A stretch of 64,000 bases of DNA, from contig DATMFK010000037.1 in NCBI GenBank assembly GCA_035556195.1, forward strand, positions 62,001 through 126,000. The letters run 5' to 3'. Made by a program: the position numbers and the translations under genes. Position 1 is the stretch's first letter. Each line of letters begins with the position of its first letter. Shown here piece by piece: positions 34,305-42,733 of the stretch. Below the pieces are notes generated by a model. That model had not been told where the DNA came from. It ran no database searches and was given only the letters and a program-made list of their open reading frames with translations. The DNA comes from G016756615 sp035556195. GTDB taxonomy: Bacteria > Pseudomonadota > Alphaproteobacteria > Rhizobiales > Rhizobiaceae.

Positions 34305-35882
34305 ATGACCGTCGAAAGCCAAGCGCCGGCCATCGCCTTCATCGAGGCTCTGCCCTCCGGCAATGCGCCGGTCGAAAGAATAGAGACGCATATCTCCCGC
34401 GTCTTCCTCGTCGCGGATAGGGTCTACAAGATGAAGCGGGCGGTGAAGCTGCCCTATGCCGATTTCTCGACGCCGACGCTGCGCCTGGATGCCTGTCGTA
34501 AGGAGGTCGAACTGAATTCCAGGACGGCGCCCGGTCTTTATCTCGGCGTGCGGCGCATCACCAAAGAGAAGGATGGCGCGATCGCATTCGATGGCCGAGG
34601 CCTCCTCGTCGACGCGGTTGTCGAGATGCGACGGTTCGACCAGGATGCGCTTTTCGACAGGATCGCTCTCGCCGGCCGGTTGACCCCGAAGCTTGCAACC
34701 GAGGTCGCCGAGATGATCGTGGCGTTCCATCATGCCGCGCCCGTTGTCCACGCCGGAGGCGGCGCGGCGAACATTGCCGGTGTGCTTGACATCAATGAAG
34801 CCGGCTTTCGCACCAGCCGCGTCTTTGATTCAAGGGAGATAGCGGATTTCAACCGCTCCTTCCGGGTCGCGCTGAACGAGCATGCCCCCTTGCTTGATAG
34901 CCGCGAAGCGGATGGCAAGGTGCGGCGCTGTCATGGGGACTTGCACCTGAGAAACATCTGTCTGCTCGACGGAAAGCCCCGCCTCTTCGACTGCATAGAA
35001 TTCAATGACCAGATCGCGACAATCGACATGCTCTACGACCTTGCCTTCCTGCTCATGGATCTATGGCATCGCGGGCTGGAGGACATCGCCAATCTCGTCG
35101 CGAACCGATATTTCGATCTGTCCGAGGACGAAGACGGCTTCGTCCTCATGCCGTTCTTCATGGCGCTGCGCGCCTCGGTCCGCGCGCATGTCACCGCCAC
35201 ACAGGCCGAGGGTGGCGATACCGCCGGCAAACTGGCTGCCGAGGCCCGGTCCTATTTCGACCTGGCGCGCCGGCTCCTTCTGAAGGCGTCGCCGGGGCTG
35301 GTGGCAATCGGTGGGCTCAGCGGCACCGGCAAGACGACCGTGGCGGAAGCGCTTGCCAGCCGGGTCGGAACTCCGCCCGGCGCCCGCATCGTCGAGAGCG
35401 ACCGAATTCGAAAGGCCATGCACGGCGTATCCGCAGAGACACGTCTTCCGGATGGGGCCTATCGGTCCGAAATATCCGACAGGGTCTACGAAGAGATGGC
35501 GCGCCGCAGCGGTGCGATCCTTCGCGGTGGCGGATCGGTGGTCGCCGACGCCGTGTTCGACACACCGGACAAACGCGCGCTGATCGAGGCTGCGGCCCTA
35601 CGCGCGGGTGCTCGCTCCATCGGCGTCTGGCTGGCGGCCGAACAGAGCTTGCTGCGGCAACGTGTCGGCGCGCGGCGGGGCGGGCCATCCGACGCGACGG
35701 TCGACGTGCTGGCGCGGCAGCTCGAGCGGGACGTCGGCGAGATCACCTGGCATGAGATCGATGCGAGCGGCGCACCCAACGAGATCGTCGACCGCATCCT
35801 GCGCTTGGCGAGGGGCCGTGGCGGGGCTCGGCATCAGCGAAGCGTGAGCATGGCCACGGACAATCCGCCCTCGTCCGGATGA
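34305..35882 (+). CDS. Two-domain kinase: APH-like domain fused to P-loop kinase
   Basis: 525 residues. The N-terminal part (to about 325) is an aminoglycoside-phosphotransferase-like fold with the catalytic loop CHGDLHLRNICL and the metal-binding FDCIEFND. The C-terminal part (from about 330) is a P-loop kinase with Walker A GGLSGTGKTT and a later ADAVFDTP. The layout equals COG2187-COG0645 fusions. The substrate is unknown. The gene sits behind a perfect FNR box, facing the usp genes; its end overlaps the convergent synthetase gene by 49 bases. Confidence 0.88.
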   Translation: MTVESQAPAIAFIEALPSGNAPVERIETHISRVFLVADRVYKMKRAVKLPYADFSTPTLRLDACRKEVELNSRTAPGLYLGVRRITKEKDGAIAFDGRGLLVDAVVEMRRFDQDALFDRIALAGRLTPKLATEVAEMIVAFHHAAPVVHAGGGAANIAGVLDINEAGFRTSRVFDSREIADFNRSFRVALNEHAPLLDSREADGKVRRCHGDLHLRNICLLDGKPRLFDCIEFNDQIATIDMLYDLAFLLMDLWHRGLEDIANLVANRYFDLSEDEDGFVLMPFFMALRASVRAHVTATQAEGGDTAGKLAAEARSYFDLARRLLLKASPGLVAIGGLSGTGKTTVAEALASRVGTPPGARIVESDRIRKAMHGVSAETRLPDGAYRSEISDRVYEEMARRSGAILRGGGSVVADAVFDTPDKRALIEAAALRAGARSIGVWLAAEQSLLRQRVGARRGGPSDATVDVLARQLERDVGEITWHEIDASGAPNEIVDRILRLARGRGGARHQRSVSMATDNPPSSG

Positions 35883-38515
35883 TGGTGCACCTCGAATCCG
35901 AATTCGCGCGCCATGCCGAGCATCTTTATGTTCTCGCTCAGGATGATGCCTTCGATGCGGCCGATCCCTTCGGCCTTCGCATAGTCGATGATCTGCTTGA
36001 GCAATGCCCAGCCGAGGCCATGGCCTTGGAGGTCGGTGCGCACCAGAAGCCCGTATTCGGCCGTTGCACGATCAGGATCCGAAGACAGTCGTCCAATACC
36101 GGCAAGCGCCCCTGTCTCAGCCTCGAGGGCGACGAAGGCCATCTCGCGGTCGTAGTCGAGTTGCGTCAGGCGCTTCAGCATGCCGTCGGAGAAGCTCTTG
36201 CGTGGGGCGAGGAAACGCAGCCGGACATCCTCCGCCGATACCTTCTCGAAGAAAGCAGGGTAAAGCATGACATCGGCGGGCTTGATCGGCCGTATGTGGA
36301 ATGTGAGGCCGTTCCTGATCAGATCGCGCTGCCATTCGGCCGGGTAAGGCCGGATGGCAAGGTCGGGGTTTGGGCCGGGCCTGTCGATTTCGGCGGGTTC
36401 GATCTCGATTCGCGCGTCGAGGGCCACCGCCCCTTCCGGATCCGCAAGCAGCGGATTGATGTCCATTCCGACGATGCAGGGAAAATCCACCACCATCTGG
36501 GAAAGGCCGTTGAGGGCACCCGCAATAGCGGCGCGATCGGCTGCCTTGCGGTCTCGGAACCCGGCGAGAAGGCGGCCGATACGGGTGCGGTCGATCAGAT
36601 CGCCCGCCAGCACGTCGTCCAGCGGAGGCAGGGCGACGGCCGTATCGTCCATCACTTCGACCGCGACACCTCCCGCACCGAAGAGGATCACCGGGCCGAA
36701 GATCGGATCCCGGCTCATACCGAGAATGAGTTCATGGGCGTGACCGCGAGCGATCATGGGCTGCACCGCGAAGCCCTCGATTTCAATGTCCGGCGCATGT
36801 TTTGCCACCCGCCCTTCGATCGCCGCGGCAGCCTCTTCGGCGGCATCCGCGCTGGCAATGTTCAGAACAACGCCGCCAATATCGGATTTGTGGGAAACGT
36901 CCTTGGACAAGAGCTTGACCACGACCTCGCGGCATCGGGCCAGAAGCCGCGTCGCCGCCCGCTTGGCTTCGGCTGGTGACCTCGCCACGATGGTCTCCGG
37001 CACCGCTATTCCGTAGGCAGCGATTGCTGCTTTGGCTTCCGGTTCGGTGAGCATCCGCCGCCGCTGTTTCGCGGCATGCCTGAAGATGTCGAGGACGACC
37101 TCACGGTTACCGGCCACATCTTCGCTGCGGCTTGAAGGTACGCGCATCAGCGCTTGCTGGGCCCGCGACCAGTCGCCCAGATAGGAAACCGCGCGAGCGG
37201 CATCCGACGGCGTGTCGAAGCTCGCCACCTTCGCCTGCTGGAGAATAATGCGCCCCTGGCGAGCAGCGTGCTCGCCGAGCCAGCAGGCGAGCACGGGCTT
37301 GCCGTTGATCGTGCCTTCCGTCGTCAATGCCGCGACCGCCGCCGCAGCATCGCTCGGCGAGGCGAGCCCCGTCGGACAGTTCATAACGAGAAGAGCATCC
37401 GTTCCAGGATCGTCCGCCACGGCAGCAACCGCTGCGCTGTAACGCTCGGGCGGCGCATCGCCGATGATGTCGACGGGGTTGGCCCTCGACCAGGTCGACG
37501 GTAGGGAAGCGTCTAGCCGCGCAATCGTGGCCGGTGCCAGCTCGGCCAACTCGCCCTTGCAATCGATCAGTTGGTCGACGGCAAGCACCCCGGCGCCGCC
37601 CCCATTCGTGACGATCCCGACCCGCGACCTCTCCAACGGCCGGAAACGCGCCGTCGTTTCCGCGGCGTCGAAAAGTTCCGCCAGGCCATGCACGCGCAGG
37701 ATACCCGCCCGCTCCAAGGCTGCGCCGACGACCCGGTCTGCGCCCGAAAGCGCTCCTGTATGCGTGGCAGCCGCCCTCGCCGCCTGCTCGTGGCGACCGG
37801 GTTTGATGGCGATGACAGGCTTGATCCTTGAGGCGGCTCGGGCCGCCGACATGAACTTGCGCGGATTGGGAATGCTCTCGAGATAAAGCAGGATCGCCTT
37901 CGTTCGCCGGTCGCCCGTCAGCATGTCGAGATAATCGGCGACATCGACATCGGCCATGTCACCGAGCGAAACGATCTGGGAAAACCCGATCTGCTTGTCG
38001 GCCGCCCAGTCGATCAGAGAGGTCGCGATGGCGCCCGATTGCGAGAGGAGCGCAAGCCCTCCGGGCTGAGCCGCGACATGGGCAAACCCAGCATTGAGCT
38101 TGACCGGGGGCACCATCAGCCCCACCGTGTTCGGTCCGATGATGCGGAAAAGATGAGGCTTGGCCGCGTCAAGCATCGCCTGGCGCAAGCCGTTCTCGCG
38201 AGTGAGGCCGGCGGTGATCACCACGGCCGCCCGCGTGCCCTTTTCGCCGAGTTCCGTGACGATACCCGGGACGCTGGCCGGCGGCGTGACAATGACAGCC
38301 AGGTCGGGTGCCTCAGGCAGAGCGGACGCGTTGCGGTAACAGGGCCGGCCCAGTAGCTCGTCATATTTCGGGTTGACGGGCCACACCTCCCCCTCGAAAC
38401 CGCCGTCGACGATGTTCCTCAACACGACGTAGCCGACAGATCCTTCGCGCGAGGAAGCGCCAACGACAGCCACCGACTTCGGATTCGCAGCAAAGTGGAG
38501 ATTCCGGATAGTCAT
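35834..38515 (-). CDS. NDP-forming acyl-CoA synthetase fused to GNAT acetyltransferase (Pat-like)
   Basis: 893 residues. Residues 1-460 form the CoA-binding and ligase domains (VAVVGASSREGSVGYVVLRN; phosphohistidine region RAAATHTGALSGAD), about 470-690 an ATP-grasp domain (LLSKDVSHKSDIGGVVLNI), and the last 170 a GNAT domain (TDLQGHGLGWALLKQIIDYA). This matches protein lysine acetyltransferase Pat/PatZ proteins, in which the synthetase part is often inactive and senses acyl-CoA; the alternative is an active acetate-CoA ligase (ADP-forming). It may acetylate metabolic enzymes such as Acs. A weaker FNR-like site lies 165 bases upstream. Confidence 0.9.
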   Translation of the reverse strand: MTIRNLHFAANPKSVAVVGASSREGSVGYVVLRNIVDGGFEGEVWPVNPKYDELLGRPCYRNASALPEAPDLAVIVTPPASVPGIVTELGEKGTRAAVVITAGLTRENGLRQAMLDAAKPHLFRIIGPNTVGLMVPPVKLNAGFAHVAAQPGGLALLSQSGAIATSLIDWAADKQIGFSQIVSLGDMADVDVADYLDMLTGDRRTKAILLYLESIPNPRKFMSAARAASRIKPVIAIKPGRHEQAARAAATHTGALSGADRVVGAALERAGILRVHGLAELFDAAETTARFRPLERSRVGIVTNGGGAGVLAVDQLIDCKGELAELAPATIARLDASLPSTWSRANPVDIIGDAPPERYSAAVAAVADDPGTDALLVMNCPTGLASPSDAAAAVAALTTEGTINGKPVLACWLGEHAARQGRIILQQAKVASFDTPSDAARAVSYLGDWSRAQQALMRVPSSRSEDVAGNREVVLDIFRHAAKQRRRMLTEPEAKAAIAAYGIAVPETIVARSPAEAKRAATRLLARCREVVVKLLSKDVSHKSDIGGVVLNIASADAAEEAAAAIEGRVAKHAPDIEIEGFAVQPMIARGHAHELILGMSRDPIFGPVILFGAGGVAVEVMDDTAVALPPLDDVLAGDLIDRTRIGRLLAGFRDRKAADRAAIAGALNGLSQMVVDFPCIVGMDINPLLADPEGAVALDARIEIEPAEIDRPGPNPDLAIRPYPAEWQRDLIRNGLTFHIRPIKPADVMLYPAFFEKVSAEDVRLRFLAPRKSFSDGMLKRLTQLDYDREMAFVALEAETGALAGIGRLSSDPDRATAEYGLLVRTDLQGHGLGWALLKQIIDYAKAEGIGRIEGIILSENIKMLGMAREFGFEVHHHPDEGGLSVAMLTLR

Positions 38516-38679
38516 GGGATCGACCTCCTAGGGACCGCAGCTACCCGTCGGGTAAGCGTGTGCCGTTGAGCGCTTTCGCCAAACACGGTGTCCAGTTGGT
38601 CTATCTTGCCGTGCGTCCCCTCGTGAAATCAAGTTGCCGGGTTGCGCTCTGTCATAACTGCCGCACGTCAGCGGGGGCA

Positions 38680-38693
38680 TTGTCCGCGATCAA
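38680..38693. promoter_or_regulatory. Candidate FNR-type box before the synthetase-GNAT gene
   Basis: TTGTC-CGCG-ATCAA. The right half is perfect and the left half differs in two bases. Distance to the start (about 171 bases from its centre) is long, so this is tentative. Confidence 0.45.
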
Positions 38694-38741
38694 GGCGCCT
38701 TGCTCCCCCAACAGGCCAGCGGTGAACGGAAGAGAAGAAAG

Positions 38742-39515
38742 CTAGTTCTTGAGCCTGTAGCCGGACTTGAAAATCCAGGCGGTCGTGGCGAGGCACAGGA
38801 GCAGGAAGCCCAGCGTGGCGGCCAGGCTCACTTCGACGGCAACCTCAGCCGTGCCGAAGAAGCTCCATCGGAATCCGCTGATCAGATAGACGACCGGATT
38901 GAACAATGAGACCGTGCGCCATGCCGGCGGCAACATGTCGATCGAATAGAAGGCGCCGCCGAGAAATGCCAAGGGGGTCACCACGAGCATCGGGATGAAC
39001 TGAAGCTGCTCGAACCCCTTGGCCCAAATGCCAATGATGAAGCCGAACAGGCTGAAGGTCGCGGCCGTGAGCACGAGGAAGAGGATCATCCAGCCGGGAT
39101 GGCGTATCTCGATCGGAACGAAGAAGGCTGCAGTCGCAAGAATGACCAGGCCGAGCACAATGGATTTCGTGGCGGCTGCGCCGACATAGGCGAGCACGAT
39201 CTCGAGATGCGAGATCGGCGCAGAAAGGATTTCGTAGATCGTTCCCACGAATTTCGGGAAATAGATGCCGAATGAGGCGTTCGAGATGCTCTGGGTGAAC
39301 AGCGAGAGCATGATCAGCCCCGGCACGATGAAGGCTCCGTAAGGAACCCCCTCAACCGTTTGCACTCGGGAACCGATCGCGGCTCCGAACACCACGAAGT
39401 AAAGCGAGGTGGTGATGACCGGCGTCACCAGGCTCTGCAGCAGCGTGCGCAAGGCGCGCGCCATCTCGAACCGATAGATCGCCCAGACGCCGCGAAGATT
39501 GAAATGCTGGATCAT
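38742..39515 (-). CDS. ABC-2 type transporter permease
   Basis: Membrane component of an ABC exporter, 257 residues with six hydrophobic helices and the ABC-2 signature near the end (PLAFLGGAFYSIDMLPPAWR). ATG 39515 overlaps the stop of the ATPase gene (ATGA), so the pair is translated together. The proteins resemble the YadG/YadH and NodI/NodJ class of exporters. Substrate unknown. Confidence 0.9.
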   Translation of the reverse strand: MIQHFNLRGVWAIYRFEMARALRTLLQSLVTPVITTSLYFVVFGAAIGSRVQTVEGVPYGAFIVPGLIMLSLFTQSISNASFGIYFPKFVGTIYEILSAPISHLEIVLAYVGAAATKSIVLGLVILATAAFFVPIEIRHPGWMILFLVLTAATFSLFGFIIGIWAKGFEQLQFIPMLVVTPLAFLGGAFYSIDMLPPAWRTVSLFNPVVYLISGFRWSFFGTAEVAVEVSLAATLGFLLLCLATTAWIFKSGYRLKN

Positions 39516-40450
39516 GCGCGCCTCGCGACCAGGCTGACGAAAATATCCTCGAGCGAGCTTTGATGCGTCGCCAGATCGTTGAAGCCGATGCCGAGCTTCT
39601 CCAGGGTTCGCAGCAGCTTCGGGATGCGGTTGTCCTCCTCGTGAGCGTCGAACGTAAAGTCGAGTTGCGCTCCGTCGCCTTTCAGTTCGAGAGGCCACCC
39701 CGACAGTTCGGGCGGGATGGCCGCCAGAGGTTCGGTCAGGCTGAGCGTCAGCCGTCGCTTGCCAAGCTTGGCCATCAACGTCTGCTTGTCCTCTACGAGA
39801 ATGAGTTCACCTTTGTTGATGACGCCGATCCGGTCAGCCATCTCCTCGGCTTCCTCGATGTAGTGCGTGGTGAGAATGATGGTCACTCCACCCTCACGCA
39901 GTTCGCGGACCAGGGCCCACATGTCTCGGCGCAACTCGACGTCGACGCCTGCGGTCGGCTCATCAAGAAAGAGGATCTGCGGTTCGTGCGAAAGGGCCTT
40001 GGCGATCATCACGCGCCGTTTCATCCCGCCGGACAGCGTCATGATTTTCTCGTTGCGCTTATCCCAAAGCGACAGGGCCCTGAGCACCTTCTCCAGATGT
40101 TTCGGATCGGCCGGCTTGCCGAACAATCCCCTGCTGAAGCGTACCGTCGCCCACACGGTCTCGAAGGCGTCGGTGGTCAATTCCTGAGGCACCAAGCCGA
40201 TCTTGGCGCGAGCTGCCCGGTAATCGCGCACGATGTCGTGCCCGTCGGCGGTGACGGACCCTTCCGACGCGGTGACGATACCGCAGACGATGCCGATCAA
40301 CGTCGTCTTACCGGCGCCATTGGGACCAAGCAGCGCGAAGATCTCGCCCTTACGGATGTCGAGGTCGACCTTCTTCAGCGCCTGAAGGCCGGTCGCGTAG
40401 GTTTTGGAAAGATTCTTTATGGACAGGATCGGAAGCATCGCAGGTGACAT
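39512..40450 (-). CDS. ABC transporter ATP-binding protein
   Basis: Cytoplasmic ATPase of the same exporter, 312 residues. Walker A GPNGAGKTT, signature LSGGMKRRVMIAKAL, Walker B ILFLDEPTAGVD and the H-loop ILTTHYIEEAEEMADR are all intact. A C-terminal extension of about 80 residues is usual for ABC-2 exporters. ATG 40450 (GGCGG upstream) is taken; the long open frame up to 40735 overlaps the start of the divergent methyltransferase and is not credible as coding. Confidence 0.92.
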   Translation of the reverse strand: MSPAMLPILSIKNLSKTYATGLQALKKVDLDIRKGEIFALLGPNGAGKTTLIGIVCGIVTASEGSVTADGHDIVRDYRAARAKIGLVPQELTTDAFETVWATVRFSRGLFGKPADPKHLEKVLRALSLWDKRNEKIMTLSGGMKRRVMIAKALSHEPQILFLDEPTAGVDVELRRDMWALVRELREGGVTIILTTHYIEEAEEMADRIGVINKGELILVEDKQTLMAKLGKRRLTLSLTEPLAAIPPELSGWPLELKGDGAQLDFTFDAHEEDNRIPKLLRTLEKLGIGFNDLATHQSSLEDIFVSLVARRA

Positions 40451-40686
40451 AAGCCGCCGGAGTGCAAATGCCAAGATGGACCGATGTGGACCACGTTCTT
40501 CGGCCGAGACGTTGGGCTGGCGCAATAAGCTGCCTCTTGATGTTTCAATGCACGCTATGGGAGAGAAGACATTGTGGAGAATCCCGTGGGGACGCGGGTT
40601 CGCCCGCATGGAGCGTGTCGATACGAGGTGCAGGACGCCGGCCAAGCACGCCGCCCCCCTGCTGGCTTGTGGAATGGAGATCGTGT

Positions 40687-41967
40687 GTGGGCACGAATAG
40701 GGACATAGGGGCAACCAACGCATCGAAAAAGGCATTTGTGCTGACCGATGCGGTTACGCTTGACGCATCCAACTTTGCGGATGCGGCCAAAGGCTTACCA
40801 GCCAGAGCTCGCATGGCGCTTTCGGTTGCGACCGGCCTGGCACGCGGTTCATTGCGGGTCCGCATTCCGGACGGGCGAGCATTCCTCATTCACGGTAAAG
40901 CGCCGGGTCCCGATGCCGAGCTCATCCTCCACAACTGGAGGCTGCCTGAACGCGCCTTTTCAGGCGGCACGATCGGCGTGGCGGAATCCTATATGGACGG
41001 TGACTGGGACAGCCCCGACGTTACGACCTTCCTCGAACTCTTCGTCGTGAATACGGAAGCCGGCGAAAGCGTCGCGGGAGGCGCGAGTTGGCTCAGAACG
41101 GCGATACAGCGTGTTCGCCATTGGTTGAACGACAACAGTCGGGCGGGGTCGAAGCGCAACATTTCCGCGCACTACGACCTTGGGAATGCCTTCTACAGAC
41201 ATTGGCTCGATCCGAGCATGACCTATTCGTCGGCCTTGTTCACGACTGGAGCGAATGACCTGGAGAGTGCCCAAGCCGCCAAGTATCGCGCCCTTGCGCG
41301 CGATACCGGGATCGGCGCGGGCGATCATGTGCTCGAGATCGGCTGCGGCTGGGGCGGTTTTGCGGAGTTTGCCGCTCGCGAGATCGGCTGCAAGGTGACT
41401 GGCCTGACCATCTCGAAGGAGCAACACGCCTTTGCATCCGAACGGATTGCCAAGGCAGGACTTGCCGACAAAGTAGAAATCAAGTTGCAGGATTATCGGG
41501 ACGAGTCAGGGAAGTACGACCGTATCGCTTCGATCGAGATGTTCGAAGCCGTGGGCGAGAAATATTGGCCGGTCTTTTTCGGCAAGGTGAAGGATTGCCT
41601 CAAGTCGGGCGGCACGGCGGGACTGCAGATCATCACGATCAATGAACCGGCCTTCAAGCTCTACCGCAAGCGGCCGGACTTCATCCAGCGTTATGTCTTT
41701 CCCGGTGGCATGCTGCCAACCCCTGCCCTCCTTCGATCGCTCGGCGCGGCGCACGGACTCTCCTGTCTTCGGGAACGTGTGTTTCCGCAGGACTATGCGC
41801 GCACGCTTGCCGAGTGGCGGAGCCGTTTCTGGTCGTCCTGGGAAAAGCTGGTGCCACTTGGCTTCGACGACCGCTTCAAGAAACTCTGGGAGTTCTACTT
41901 GCATTATTGCGAGGCCGGCTTCCGCGCCGAGTACATCGACGTGCGGCAGGTGGTTTATAGCGCTTGA
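40687..41967 (+). CDS. cfa: Cyclopropane-fatty-acyl-phospholipid synthase-like methyltransferase
   Basis: SAM-dependent enzyme that adds a methylene group to unsaturated chains of membrane phospholipids. 426 residues. The N-terminal lipid-binding part has GTIGVAESYMDGDWDSPD; the catalytic part starts AHYDLGNAFYRHWLDPSMTY and has the SAM site VLEIGCGWGGFAEFA, and later EMFEAVGEKYWP. GTG 40687 is chosen for the GGAGAT upstream and because it gives normal family length. Rhizobia carry several paralogues, so the precise product is uncertain. Confidence 0.9.
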   Translation: MGTNRDIGATNASKKAFVLTDAVTLDASNFADAAKGLPARARMALSVATGLARGSLRVRIPDGRAFLIHGKAPGPDAELILHNWRLPERAFSGGTIGVAESYMDGDWDSPDVTTFLELFVVNTEAGESVAGGASWLRTAIQRVRHWLNDNSRAGSKRNISAHYDLGNAFYRHWLDPSMTYSSALFTTGANDLESAQAAKYRALARDTGIGAGDHVLEIGCGWGGFAEFAAREIGCKVTGLTISKEQHAFASERIAKAGLADKVEIKLQDYRDESGKYDRIASIEMFEAVGEKYWPVFFGKVKDCLKSGGTAGLQIITINEPAFKLYRKRPDFIQRYVFPGGMLPTPALLRSLGAAHGLSCLRERVFPQDYARTLAEWRSRFWSSWEKLVPLGFDDRFKKLWEFYLHYCEAGFRAEYIDVRQVVYSA

Positions 41968-42157
41968 TGCCCCAGCTTCGTCATCGGACTGCCATTGAAT
42001 CGTCGTAAACCATCTACACAGGAAACAAACGACGGGAGTTGCCGCTCATGTTAGAGCATTATCGCACTCAAACGGTGGGATAGTGCGGTCGCTCCCATTC
42101 CATCGGACTGCCCGACGCTCAAATGGGAAGGCTGGAGATTTCGCGGCGTATCACGAT

Positions 42158-42526
42158 ATGAGCAGACCTCAAAGAACGACATTGGTCCTGGCCGCATGCG
42201 GCAGCCTGCTCGCGAGCACCGGCTGTACCCGCACCACGGACGGCTCGGTGGTGATGAACACGCCGCCGATGCCGAGGCTATTTGCCGGCAGGTCACAGGA
42301 ACCCGCCCCCATGCCCGAGCAGACGGCCATGCTGACGCAGCTCCCGCCACCTCCCGCGCCTGCGCCGGCTCAGCCTCAGCGCCGGACACACAACCGGTCA
42401 ATACCGGTCGCCGGCTTCAAAGTGCAGCCTGTCAAGGCGCCGTTCGAACGCGACAATCCCGAGCAGCCGCTGAACTGCCGCAACGAGACATCCCCCCAGG
42501 GACGCGTGAAGGTCGTCTGCCAGTAG
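42158..42526 (+). CDS. Small proline-rich secreted or lipoprotein-like protein
   Basis: 122 residues starting MSRPQRTTLVLAACGSLLAS. The hydrophobic leader ends at TGC, an imperfect lipobox (S instead of L at -3), so it may be a lipoprotein. The middle is proline-rich (LPPPPAPAPAQPQRR), the C terminus has two cysteines (LNCRNETSPQGRVKVVC). I do not recognise the family; the layout suits a periplasmic or outer-membrane-attached protein. No strong ribosome binding site is seen. The 200 bases after it contain no gene. Confidence 0.6.
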   Translation: MSRPQRTTLVLAACGSLLASTGCTRTTDGSVVMNTPPMPRLFAGRSQEPAPMPEQTAMLTQLPPPPAPAPAQPQRRTHNRSIPVAGFKVQPVKAPFERDNPEQPLNCRNETSPQGRVKVVCQ

Positions 42527-42733
42527 GCGGCGCATAGGGTCCGAACGGCGATCCTGGTTTTCAATGAGGCATCGCGCGATTTCCAAGGATACGATCGGGG
42601 CCCTGATCGGCGCCCATGATTGGAGCGCCGTCTCTACGGACGGGGAACGGACGTCCAACAGTGCCGAACCGGGCGAACTCTGCCACCACGGAACAGGATC
42701 TCGCCACGATTCGTGCCTGCCGTGTGATCGATA

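Noticed and set aside
39512..40735. Longer start for the ABC ATPase (40735)
   Set aside because: The additional 95 residues overlap the start region of the divergent methyltransferase and lack conservation-like features; the ATPase domain begins right after ATG 40450.
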